Source: Paralcaligenes sp. KSB-10
Lineage (GTDB): Bacteria > Pseudomonadota > Gammaproteobacteria > Burkholderiales > Burkholderiaceae_B
DNA: 64,000 nucleotides
NCBI RefSeq assembly: GCF_021266465.1
Contig: NZ_CP089848.1
Coordinates: 2,976,001 to 3,040,000, forward strand
Reading direction: 5' to 3'
In this document: one piece after another, positions 33,702 through 41,935 of the stretch
Layout of the letters: each line of letters begins with the position of its first letter
How positions within the stretch are numbered: position 1 is the first letter of the stretch
Position numbers and translations under genes: made by a program
The notes under the pieces: model-generated
What the model was told of the DNA's origin: nothing
Databases searched by the model: none
Seen by the model: the letters and a program-made list of their open reading frames with translations, nothing else

Positions 33702-34601
33702 ATGATTGATGCCCGCCAACTCCGTTATTTCACAGCAGTCGTCGAAGAATTGCATTTCTCCAAAGCGGCAGATCGTCTCAACGTGGCTCAGTCCGCGCTG
33801 AGCGCTCAGATTCAACGCCTGGAACAGCAACTGGGCGTCCGCTTGCTGAATCGCAACAAGCGCCAGCCGGTCACCCTGACCGATGCAGGCAAGCTATTCC
33901 ATGCCGAAGCGGTGGCAGCCTTGCGGCATATCGATCGTGCGGATCAAATCGGACGGCTCGCGGCCAGAGGGCTTGCGGGCATCATACGTATCGGCTTCGT
34001 CGCATCGGGCGCCAGTAGCGGTGTGCTGTCCGATTTGCTGCGTCAGTTTCGCCTGTCGCATGCCAATGTGCGAATCGAAATAATCGCCATGGAAACACCG
34101 CGCCAATACGAGGCGCTCAACAATGGTGAAATCGATATCGGCATCGTAAGGCCCCGGCGGCAATACCCGCCGGGCTTGGCGGTAACCATTGTGCAGACTG
34201 AGCGTCTCTTGATCGCCATGGCCAAGAACCACCCATTGGCCGCCCGGTCCCGGCTGCTCGCTGGAGACCTGAAGGACGAGTCGTTCATCTCGCCCCAGTT
34301 CGACGAGAACGAGGGATTCAGCGAGGTGTTGTCAGCACTGGGGGCGGCAGGAGGTTTCACCGCTTTTCTCGACTATCGCGTGCACGATTTCATTTCCGCA
34401 ATCAGCCTCGCATCCGCTGGCTACGGGGTTGTCGTCGTGCCGGAATCGATGCACCATTTTTCACAATCCGGCATCTGTTATCGAGCCGTCGCGGACTTCA
34501 ACCTTCCGGTTCATCTGGCCATTGCGTCCAGGCGCCGGGAACCCTCCCCCGCCGTCCGTGCCTTCGTGAACGTGGCCAGTCAAAAATCCGTGACGGCCTG
34601 A
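33702..34601 (+). CDS. LysR-family transcriptional regulator
   Basis: A 299-residue regulator of the CbnR/BenM-like subgroup, with N-terminal MIDARQLRYFTAVVEELHFSKAADRLNVAQSALSAQIQRLEQQLGVRLLNRNKR and an effector domain beginning GIIRIGFVASGASSGVL near residue 90. It is divergent from glaH across a 66-base gap holding a clear LysR box, so it is the most likely direct regulator of the glaH/hydroxyacid dehydrogenase genes. E. coli csiD is instead controlled by the GntR protein CsiR; a GntR gene lies just downstream here too. Confidence 0.93.
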   Translation: MIDARQLRYFTAVVEELHFSKAADRLNVAQSALSAQIQRLEQQLGVRLLNRNKRQPVTLTDAGKLFHAEAVAALRHIDRADQIGRLAARGLAGIIRIGFVASGASSGVLSDLLRQFRLSHANVRIEIIAMETPRQYEALNNGEIDIGIVRPRRQYPPGLAVTIVQTERLLIAMAKNHPLAARSRLLAGDLKDESFISPQFDENEGFSEVLSALGAAGGFTAFLDYRVHDFISAISLASAGYGVVVVPESMHHFSQSGICYRAVADFNLPVHLAIASRRREPSPAVRAFVNVASQKSVTA

Positions 34602-34637
34602 CCCGCGGCGCACACGCCACGCCCGGGCAGGAGCTGG

Positions 34638-35432
34638 CTACGCCGCTTTATGGGCACGTGCACGCCGGCTTGGCTCCGGTTTTGGATCGAGCGCCTGAAT
34701 GGCAGCCTCTCTTGCCTCGTCCAGGCGCAAGGACGCAAGAGAAATGAGCTGTTTGACGTCGCGCTTGGTTGCGGCCATTTGCAGCTTACGCCAGGCCTGG
34801 TACGACGTCTTGATCGCATGCGGCGAAGCCACGAATCCCAGCCGGACATAACGCATAGTCCGCAAAGAAATGGAATGCAGGACATCGACCAGGAGCCGAT
34901 TGCGGCACAGGCTGACCGTCGCAAAATTCAGAAGGAAGCTTTCCACGGCATAGGCGTCCGCCGACTCATTGGCCGCTTTCGCCAGCTTGGGTACATGGTC
35001 GGTCAGCAATGCCTCGAGTTCGGCCGGGCTTTCACGCGCCACCTCTTCGAGCATGGTGACGTAAAGGACACTGCGCACGCGAAAGATATCGCGAAGCTCA
35101 TTCTCGTCGGGCGCCGTGACGATTGCGCCACGCCGAGGCTGAAACTCGATGAGGCGGTCGCGCTCCAGTATGCGCATCGCCTCGCGCACGGGGGCCCGAC
35201 TCACTCGCAGCACTTCGCTGATGTCTTTCTCCAGCAAGCGTTGCCCCGCTTTCACCAAGTCGAGCGTGATGACGCCCGCCAGCCGGACAGCAATCTGCTC
35301 GGCAATCGGCGCCGAGGCGTACGCCCATTCCTGGCCACGCAGCACCGCCCGCTCGACAGCCAGCATCAATGAGTTTCTGGGCGTAAGGAGCGTGGAAAGG
35401 TCAGGAATGTTCTGCGTTTTATGTCGAGCCAT
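34638..35432 (-). CDS. GntR-family regulator (FCD-type)
   Basis: A 264-residue regulator. The winged helix is at about residues 45-110 (LAGVITLDLVKAGQRLLEKDISEVLRVSRAPVREAMRILERDRLIEFQPRRGAIV) and the helical ligand domain follows (ELRDIFRVRSVLYVTMLEEVARES). I use the ATG at 35432, where family-like sequence begins; no clear ribosome site decides it. It lies 90 bases downstream of the TauD-type dioxygenase gene. It could be the CsiR equivalent of this module or regulate the dioxygenase. Its closest relative in the window is the GntR at 47428. Confidence 0.9.
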   Translation of the reverse strand: MARHKTQNIPDLSTLLTPRNSLMLAVERAVLRGQEWAYASAPIAEQIAVRLAGVITLDLVKAGQRLLEKDISEVLRVSRAPVREAMRILERDRLIEFQPRRGAIVTAPDENELRDIFRVRSVLYVTMLEEVARESPAELEALLTDHVPKLAKAANESADAYAVESFLLNFATVSLCRNRLLVDVLHSISLRTMRYVRLGFVASPHAIKTSYQAWRKLQMAATKRDVKQLISLASLRLDEAREAAIQALDPKPEPSRRARAHKAA

Positions 35433-35522
35433 GGCGTAGCATGAAGTCCATTTTTTTCGAGCTTCACAATTCGAAATTACACGGTCCGAAGTTACCGTCA
35501 CGAAAAAAAATAGGGCACACCA

Positions 35523-36368
35523 TCAGTAAGGAATATCCCCTTCAATTCCGGCGCGTTCCATCTTGCGAGGAGCCGGCCAATAATCCATGACCGCGTAATG
35601 CTGAGTCGAGCGGTTGTCCCAGATGGCAACACTGTTGGGCTTCCAGCGGAAACGGACCTGATACTCGGGAATCGATGCCTGGCTCTGCAGATAGTTTAGC
35701 AGGAGGCTGGCTCCGGGCGTCTTGTCCAGGCCATAGCGCACGTTCTCGGCCGTATGGTAGTTGACGAAATGCGTCGTGAAGCTGGCGACACTGAGGATTT
35801 TCTCGCCAGTCTCCGGGTGTGTGCGCACCACGGGGTGCTCCGCCTCGGGATGCTGTGCCGCGAGCTTGCGGCGCTCTTCAATATCCATTGCCGCACCAAA
35901 CGAGTGCTCGATGCTGCTTTTCGCTCTCAATCCGTCGATGCGCTTTTTGATGTCGTCAGGCAATTGCTTGTAAGCCTCGACCATGTTGACCCATATGGTG
36001 TCGCCGCCGACTTCGGGACACTCGACACAGCGCAACACGGCACCCATGGACGGTTTCGGCCGCCAAAGTCCATCGGTGTGGTAGTTGTTTTCGTAGGGAT
36101 TTTTTGCTTCCGACCGATAGATCCGCACCAGGCCGGGATGCTCTGGATCGCTTCCCGCAACCGGATGCTCTTCCAGCTCTCCGAAACGCCGCGCAAAGGC
36201 GACATGTTCCGCCCGCGTTATGTCCTGATCCCGGAAAAAAAGGACGCGGTGCTTGAGCAACAACGCTTTGATTTCTTCAAAGAGCGAGGCATCGCGGGAT
36301 GCATCGCCCAAGCTCACGCCCGACACCTCGGCACCAATGCAGGCAGTCAGCCGATCCACTTTCATCAT
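35523..36368 (-). CDS. TauD/TfdA-family 2-oxoglutarate dioxygenase
   Basis: A 281-residue Fe(II)/2-oxoglutarate dioxygenase. It shows VLFFRDQDITRAEHVAFARRFGELEEHPV near residue 40, the iron-binding NNYHTDGLW at about 95-102, GGDTIWVNM near 122, and the distal His and Arg region WDNRSTQHYAVMDYWPAPRKMERAGI at the C terminus. Family members hydroxylate taurine, 2,4-D and similar small molecules. AGGAG lies nine bases before the ATG. It precedes the GntR gene on the same strand. The substrate is not known. Confidence 0.92.
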   Translation of the reverse strand: MMKVDRLTACIGAEVSGVSLGDASRDASLFEEIKALLLKHRVLFFRDQDITRAEHVAFARRFGELEEHPVAGSDPEHPGLVRIYRSEAKNPYENNYHTDGLWRPKPSMGAVLRCVECPEVGGDTIWVNMVEAYKQLPDDIKKRIDGLRAKSSIEHSFGAAMDIEERRKLAAQHPEAEHPVVRTHPETGEKILSVASFTTHFVNYHTAENVRYGLDKTPGASLLLNYLQSQASIPEYQVRFRWKPNSVAIWDNRSTQHYAVMDYWPAPRKMERAGIEGDIPY

Positions 36369-36808
36369 GATTGATATCTCCTAGTACTTGCCAGGCAATT
36401 CACCTAGCTGCCACGCACTACGTCACGTACCACAGGCCTGCGACGCGTCGTCGTTCCTTTAAGTGTTTGAGTACAATATCAAATTATTTTATTAATGTCG
36501 ACATAAATATATTATACTTGGCCACGCCAGCCGGATCGGCGGTATGCCAGAGCCTGCTGGCGCGACCTGCCCAGCCAGTGCGAAACTTCTTTTGGCGTAA
36601 ACAGCCCGCGGGCACGCAAAGTCATGATTTGCAAACCCCATGGCATGTAAAGCAAAGCGCAACATCGGGCCAAGTCAAATGATGTAATAGTCACTGGACG
36701 CACTGGCATTGCTGGATAAGCAGACACAATTCCAGCCGCGACCGGCGCAACCAAAGAACCGGCAGACAGCAAGCAATTTGCATTATCTTTTACAGTACGG
36801 GAGACAAC
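36369..36808. other. Intergenic region between dioxygenase and quinone reductase, AT-rich core
   Basis: About 440 bases between divergent genes. A perfect palindrome ATGTCGACAT at 36495-36504 in an AT-rich stretch about 130 bases upstream of the dioxygenase start is a candidate operator, possibly for the GntR protein. The right half (36530-36780) can be read on the minus strand as a short protein-like stretch (GLFTPKEVSHWLGRSRQQALAYRRSGW), but it has no start of its own and I cannot assign it. GGGAGACAAC precedes the reductase start. Confidence 0.4.
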
Positions 36809-37789
36809 ATGACGACAGTAGTTAAATTCCATGAAACCGGCGGACCCGAGGTGCTGCGTTTTGAGAAGGTTGACGTGGGGGCGCCCGGACCAGGAGAGGT
36901 ACGCCTCCGCCACGTAGCCGTCGGTTTGAACTTCGCCGACACTTATTTTCGCAAGGGCACTTACCCCGTTCCGCTGCCCAGCGGCATCGGCAACGAGGCG
37001 TCTGGTGTGATCGAAGCCGTCGGTCCCGGCGTGACCCATCTGGCGGTCGGCGATCGTGTGACCTATACGGGCTTCGTCAACACACTGGGCGCTTACAGCA
37101 CCGACCGGCTGATTACCGCTGACCCGCTGATCAAATTGCCCGAGGCCATCAGTTGCGAAACCGCTGCGGCGATGACCATGCGCGGCTTGTCCGCCGCCTA
37201 TTTGTGCCGAAAGATCTACCCGTTCCAACCCGGCGAAACCATATTGCTGCATGCCGCAGCCGGTGGCGTGGGCCTTATTGTGTGCCAATGGGCCAAGCTT
37301 CTGGGGCTGAATGTGATCGGAACCGTCTCTACCGAGGCCAAGGCTGAATTGGCGCGCGCCCACGGTTGCGACCATATCATTTACTACACCCGTGAAGACG
37401 TCGCCAAGCGCGTGCGTGAAATCACCGACGGTGTGGGTGTTTCAGTGGTGTTCGACAGCGTGGGCAAAGACACTTTCATGGCTTCGCTGGATTCACTCAA
37501 GCGCCGCGGCCTGCTGGTGTGCGTGGGCACCGCCTCCGGGAAAATCCCGCCATTTGATCCCGCAATTCTCGCACGCAAAGGCTCTGCTTACATTACCCGT
37601 CCCGGCCTGGCCGACTACATTGCCGATCCGGAAGAAAAGGCGCAATTGGTCGATGAGCTGTTCGGCCATGTGGCAACAGGCCGCATCCGCATCGAAATCA
37701 ATCAAAAGTACGCCTTGCGGGACGCGGTGCAGGCGCACAAGGATCTGGAAGCCCGAAAGACCACGGGCTCCTCGATTTTTGTGATTTGA
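36809..37789 (+). CDS. NADPH:quinone reductase (zeta-crystallin type)
   Basis: A 326-residue zinc-less medium-chain dehydrogenase/reductase. It has GVGLNFADTYFRKGTYPVPLPSGIGNEASGVIEAVG-like sequence at residues 35-70 and the NADP-binding AAAGGVGLIVCQWAKLLGLNVIGTVS near 150. No structural or catalytic Cys clusters for zinc are present. It reduces quinones or enones with NADPH in the cytoplasm. It stands alone, divergent from the TauD-type dioxygenase and convergent with the Bug fragment downstream. Confidence 0.93.
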   Translation: MTTVVKFHETGGPEVLRFEKVDVGAPGPGEVRLRHVAVGLNFADTYFRKGTYPVPLPSGIGNEASGVIEAVGPGVTHLAVGDRVTYTGFVNTLGAYSTDRLITADPLIKLPEAISCETAAAMTMRGLSAAYLCRKIYPFQPGETILLHAAAGGVGLIVCQWAKLLGLNVIGTVSTEAKAELARAHGCDHIIYYTREDVAKRVREITDGVGVSVVFDSVGKDTFMASLDSLKRRGLLVCVGTASGKIPPFDPAILARKGSAYITRPGLADYIADPEEKAQLVDELFGHVATGRIRIEINQKYALRDAVQAHKDLEARKTTGSSIFVI

Positions 37790-37907
37790 ATGTCGCCCTT
37801 TCCGGCAAACGGAGGCCCGTTGTACTGGCGTCACACGGCGCCGCAGCCGAATTGCGCACGATGAGTAATCGGTAAGGATGCCGACCCTGGCGAGAGCCGG
37901 GCCGTTA

Positions 37908-38129
37908 CTAATTGATCTTCAATTGAGGCATTTTCTCGACCACCTTCTGCCAGTGCGCGAGGTCCGTCTTCATGAGCGAGGAGAACTGATCGGCCGTCGT
38001 CGCCTCCGGCTCGATGCCTGCGGTTGCCAGCTTGTTGCGGATTTCCGGCAGCTTGAGCGCATCGTTGATGTGTTTGTTGAGGACCGCCACGACGGCCGGG
38101 ACACCGGCGCGATAGGGCACGCCCAGCAT
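37908..38129 (-). pseudogene. C-terminal fragment of a Bug/TctC receptor
   Basis: Only the last 70 or so residues of a Bug protein remain (VPAVVAVLNKHINDALKLPEIRNKLATAGIEPEATTADQFSSLMKTDLAHWQKVVEKMPQLKIN), matching the family's C-terminal helix-rich end. Upstream sequence runs directly into the 3' end of the IclR gene at 38154, so the first three quarters have been deleted. Confidence 0.8.
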
Positions 38130-38153
38130 GTCGATGCCGGCCGCGCCGACGTC

Positions 38154-38954
38154 TTACGCGTCGGCGATCAGCAGCGCAGTCTTCGCTTGCTCGCAAAGCG
38201 TGAGCAGCGGCCCGCTCAGTTGCTTCTCCGTCGCCGCGATACCGGCCGTGGTCCTGACGCTGACGTTCAGAACGTAGATGGGTCGCCCCGGCAGGACAAG
38301 CGGCGCGGCAATAGCGACGACTTCCGGCTGCCACGAGGCTGCACAGCAGCCTTTCGCATTGACGTCGCGCTTGGCGGCATCCATTTCTTCACGCAGGCAG
38401 TGCCAGCCAGCGGAGTGCCGCTGCCGAAACTGTACAAGCAGCGCGCTGCGCTGCGCATCATCCACCACCGCAAGATGAGCCCTGCCAAGCGAAGTGAGTT
38501 CCATGGGCACACGCTGGCCGGCTACTACATTGCGCAGCGCCAACTTGCGGTTGTAGCGAAACGATTCCAGATAGACCATCTCATCGCGATCTGCGGTTGC
38601 CAGCCCCACGTTGATGCGCATCTTCTCGGCCAACGCCCGCATTAACGGAGCGACCACACCCAGCACGGGTGACCCCGTGCGCATCGCATGCGCGAGGCTC
38701 AACACCAGCGCGGCCAGCCGATAGGCACGCCGGCCCCGCTCGTACTCCAACAGCCCGCATTCAACCAGCGTCTGCGTCAGGCGACTGACAGTGGCGCGCG
38801 AAAGCTGAGTGCGCTCCGCGATCTCCCCATTGCCGAGCAGATCCACACCCGGCTGGAACGCGCGAAGAATCTCCACGCCGCGCACCAGGGAACGGTTCAG
38901 TACCGGGTTTTCGTGGTGCTGCCGGCGTGGCATCTGAGGAGGGGTGGAGACCAT
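38154..38954 (-). CDS. IclR-family transcriptional regulator
   Basis: A 266-residue regulator with the HTH at about residues 20-75 (LNRSLVRGVEILRAFQPGVDLLGNGEIAERTQLSRATVSRLTQTLVECGLLEY) and an IclR ligand domain. It ends AKTALLIADA. Start is either ATG 38954 or 38978; neither has a clear ribosome site. Gene fragments lie on both sides (a Bug end downstream, a porin end upstream), so it may be a surviving regulator of a lost uptake operon. Confidence 0.9.
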   Translation of the reverse strand: MVSTPPQMPRRQHHENPVLNRSLVRGVEILRAFQPGVDLLGNGEIAERTQLSRATVSRLTQTLVECGLLEYERGRRAYRLAALVLSLAHAMRTGSPVLGVVAPLMRALAEKMRINVGLATADRDEMVYLESFRYNRKLALRNVVAGQRVPMELTSLGRAHLAVVDDAQRSALLVQFRQRHSAGWHCLREEMDAAKRDVNAKGCCAASWQPEVVAIAAPLVLPGRPIYVLNVSVRTTAGIAATEKQLSGPLLTLCEQAKTALLIADA

Positions 38955-38978
38955 GGCGCAGTTTAGCAAAATTTCCAT

Positions 38979-39469
38979 CCACTGGAATTTGAGGGATGCA
39001 TATTGTGGCCCTGGGACGACCTAAGCTCGATTTGTCGTCGCGCAGGAGCCACGCAAAGTCCTGGTCGCCGTGATGCTCGCCATGGCGGAGGTCGGTGAGA
39101 TCGAGATCAGCGGTATCAGCACCCTGCACAACCCCATCGAGCCGAATGGCCGGTTCCTGCTGTGCGCGAGGCAGAAGAGCACCAGATCGCCGTCTTTGCC
39201 AGTCACCCTGCCACCGGCAGCCTCGCCCTGATGGGGCGTTATGCTGTGGGCGAGCAGCCAAGCTGGATTGAGATCGTTCCGGCTCCTGCGAAAGGGCCGG
39301 CACGGCATTCGTCGAACTGAAGGCCAGCACTCTGGCCATTTACCCATCCCTCATCGGCCGCGCCTGTGGCGCGGAATGTGTGACGCATGCCGACCATCAC
39401 TGCAGTGACATCGCTGCCCAAGCCATTGCCAAAGATAGCGCGCTGGCCCGTACCCAGCAGGCATCTTGG
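38979..39469. other. Relic region with no intact gene
   Basis: About 490 bases between IclR and the next Bug gene. Besides the porin end annotated separately, several frames look weakly protein-like, for example a plus-strand stretch ending at about 39320 that reads VREAEEHQIAVFASHPATGS. None has both a start and a recognisable domain. I read it as decayed coding DNA. Confidence 0.5.
39370..39457 (-). pseudogene. 3' end of a porin gene, duplicate of the porin at 28851
   Basis: The minus strand encodes LGTGQRAIFGNGLGSDVTAVMVGMRHTF, the last barrel strand of the intact porin. At the DNA level 28854-28937 and 39374-39457 agree at about 78 of 84 positions, in the same orientation. The stop codon is replaced by a sense codon and the frame reads on into unrelated sequence. 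Only the tail of the gene is left. Confidence 0.8.
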
Positions 39470-40447
39470 CTAGTTATGAATTCCCAGCTCCTTGATCATG
39501 GCTGACCAGCGGTCCGATTCGCCGTCGATAAACGCTTGGCATTCCTGCGGCGTTGTATTCATGACCTGCGCACCTTGGAAATGCAAACTTTTGAGCACTT
39601 CTGGGTCTTTCAACGCAGCATTCAATGCCTTGTTGACCTTGGTCAGCATTTCCGGCGGAGTGCCTTTGGGCGCCATCACGGCCTGCCATGCTTGAGCATT
39701 GAAGCCCGCAAGCTTCGGAATCGATTCGCTTAGGGTTGGCACGTCGGGCAGTACCTCGGAGCGTTTGGTCGATGTAACGGCCAAGGCCTTAAGATCTCCG
39801 CTTTGTATAAATGGAAGTGCGCTATTGAAGGAGCCGGAATACATAAAGTTGGTGTCGCCTGACATCAGGCCAGTAAGGGCGGGGCCGTTACCTTTGTAGG
39901 GAACCGCTTCAAATTTCAGGTTTAGCTTACTAGCGATGTCGAGTGCGGCAAGCTGGTCGATCGTTCCGTTGCCTGAATTCCCTGCAAAATATTTTCCCGG
40001 ATTGTCCCGCATCAGTTTATAGAACTCCGGTGCCGTATTGGCCTTAACTTTTTTTGGCACTAGCAGAATGAGTGGCACAGCCGACGAGCACCCAACTGCG
40101 GCAAAGGCCGTCTTGGGCGCCAGGTTCTGCTTGTCATATAGGAAAGGTGCAATGGTTATGGCCACACTGGCAAACATCAATGTATAGCCATCTGGCTTAG
40201 CAGTGGCAACTGCTTGCGCCGCAATATTGCCCCCTGCGCCAGGTTTATTTTCGATTACCATCGGTACGCCAAGCTCTTCAGATATTTTTTTGAAGAGAAC
40301 ACGGCCAAGAGAGTCTGTAGGTCCTCCGGGCGCAAACCCGATCACAACATTGATTGGTTTGTCGGGATAACTGCTGGACGCGAATGATGAAATGGGCCCG
40401 ATAGCCAGACCGGCGGCCGCTGCGGCCAGAATTGTTAGTTTTAACAT
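39470..40447 (-). CDS. Bug/TctC-family periplasmic solute-binding protein
   Basis: A 325-residue receptor with signal peptide (MLKLTILAAAAAGLAIGPISSFA), KPINVVIGFAPGGPTDSLGRVL, MVIENKPGAGGNIAAQAVA and FEAVPYKGNGPALTGLMSGD. GGAGTAGACA precedes the ATG. It is the last gene of the acyl-CoA carboxylase operon, 72 bases beyond the domain-swapped CoA transferase, and probably delivers the acid that the operon activates. Confidence 0.93.
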   Translation of the reverse strand: MLKLTILAAAAAGLAIGPISSFASSSYPDKPINVVIGFAPGGPTDSLGRVLFKKISEELGVPMVIENKPGAGGNIAAQAVATAKPDGYTLMFASVAITIAPFLYDKQNLAPKTAFAAVGCSSAVPLILLVPKKVKANTAPEFYKLMRDNPGKYFAGNSGNGTIDQLAALDIASKLNLKFEAVPYKGNGPALTGLMSGDTNFMYSGSFNSALPFIQSGDLKALAVTSTKRSEVLPDVPTLSESIPKLAGFNAQAWQAVMAPKGTPPEMLTKVNKALNAALKDPEVLKSLHFQGAQVMNTTPQECQAFIDGESDRWSAMIKELGIHN

Positions 40448-40519
40448 TGTCTACTCCAGTTATAGATTTTTACTGACTCAGCTTAGTGGTTGAAGGAAAA
40501 ACGCTCTGTCTCTACGGCA

Positions 40520-41935
40520 TTAAAGCCAACACGTTTCATGTGCCCCAGTAGGAGCAGGCGGAAGCGCCCATTGTGCTTGAGTGCGGGAGAACTGGGCCAC
40601 GGGGGGCAGTTGTTCAAGAATGCCGAATGGCGTTGACCTGGACTGCAGTAAAGGCGATAAAGTCGTCAGAGCCCGAACCTTACTGCCCAGCTCATCCTGC
40701 AAGACCAGGCCCAAGTCCTGCACCCACATTGATGTGCGCGTAAGCGCCACCTTGACGTGGTAGCTACCGCCTTCTTCTGCCCGCCGCATCATTGCTAACA
40801 TGGCGCCCATCGCGCCTAGATAACCGGTGAGGTAGTCATTGAGAAGCTGAGTAGGTACCAGCCGTGGCCGTCCCGGAGCTTCAGTCAAGGCAATTCCACT
40901 CGCGGCTTGTCCAAGTTGCTCGAATCCGCCGCGCAACGCCCATGAACCCTGGTCTCCAAAAGCACTGACCGATACATAGATGATGCCTGGACGTATGGCA
41001 GCCGCTTCTTCGGCGCCAAAGCCTCTGTTCTTCAGACTGTGGGTTCGCCAGGACTGAACCATGACATCCGCCCCGGCGATCAGGCCTTGCATCTTTTGCT
41101 GATCCCTTTCTTGATCCAAGTCGATGAAGCCGGACCTTTTCCCAATATTGGTGTCTACAGTTTGTCGAAAAGCATCCTGCATCAGCGGGGGCGAAACACG
41201 CAACACGTCAGCGCCGTGTTCGGCCAGACTACGAGCCACGACAGGTCCCGCAATCACGTGTCCCATATCCAGCACGCGGACTCGGTCCAGCGGCCTGTTC
41301 TGACCGGCGGGAAACTCGGGCGCGCTATCTGCGATTTTTTCGATCTGTACGACCGGGACTTGCGACAAAAATCGACCTTGCTCATGCGATCTCCACTCAT
41401 CCGGCGACCTTGCATAGACACCGGGCAGTTTGCGCTGTGCAAAGGCCTGTTCGAGCTCGTCCGCCTGCCGTGCACCTATGGCCGCTGCCAAGGCGTCGAC
41501 CGTATTGGCGCAATGCAGCGTATCCAGGACGCCGTCCCGCAGGTGAGGATAGGATCCGACAGGATAAAACCAACGGTCATCCGCAGTCTGGTAAAAACCA
41601 GCTTTCAGCTCTGTAAAAAGGGAGGCGGCTGAAATGGAGTAGCCATTTTGCCGCTGGAACTGTCCAGGATTCAATGCACAGGTAGCCTGCAAGCAGTCGA
41701 TAGCAATGGTTTGACGCTGCCCTTTAGCCATATGCCACCATTTTTCTACAGCCAACGCGTAGGCGCCTATTGCGCTGGCAGCTGCGACGGTCAGCTTGTG
41801 CCGCGTATCCATAGTCGGCGCTACGCCGAGCAAGCGCACTCTTTGGCCCACACTGGCAGCCATTTGAGTATCGGAACCTAGCAATGCCGTAATGGCCTGC
41901 ACCACCTCATCAGTCAGTTCGCTTCCGGCTAACAT
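40520..41935 (-). CDS. Class III CoA transferase (CaiB/BaiF) with apparent domain order swap
   Basis: A 471-residue CoA-transferase family protein whose parts come in unusual order. Residues about 95-190 (FYQTADDRWFYPVGSYPHLRDGV... AQRKLPGVYARSPDEWRSHEQGRFL) match the C-terminal half of an ordinary CaiB protein. Residues about 215-430 (RVRVLDMGHVIAGPVVARSLAEHGADVLRV ... QLLNDYLTGYLGA) match the N-terminal half, including the likely catalytic Asp in NDYLTG. The gene overlaps the nitronate-monooxygenase-like gene by seven bases. Confidence 0.85.
   Translation of the reverse strand: MLAGSELTDEVVQAITALLGSDTQMAASVGQRVRLLGVAPTMDTRHKLTVAAASAIGAYALAVEKWWHMAKGQRQTIAIDCLQATCALNPGQFQRQNGYSISAASLFTELKAGFYQTADDRWFYPVGSYPHLRDGVLDTLHCANTVDALAAAIGARQADELEQAFAQRKLPGVYARSPDEWRSHEQGRFLSQVPVVQIEKIADSAPEFPAGQNRPLDRVRVLDMGHVIAGPVVARSLAEHGADVLRVSPPLMQDAFRQTVDTNIGKRSGFIDLDQERDQQKMQGLIAGADVMVQSWRTHSLKNRGFGAEEAAAIRPGIIYVSVSAFGDQGSWALRGGFEQLGQAASGIALTEAPGRPRLVPTQLLNDYLTGYLGAMGAMLAMMRRAEEGGSYHVKVALTRTSMWVQDLGLVLQDELGSKVRALTTLSPLLQSRSTPFGILEQLPPVAQFSRTQAQWALPPAPTGAHETCWL

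Noticed and set aside
36512-37375. A 287-codon minus-strand frame
   Set aside because: Mostly antisense to the well supported quinone reductase. Only its last 70 codons lie in the intergenic region; they look somewhat protein-like but have no start of their own.
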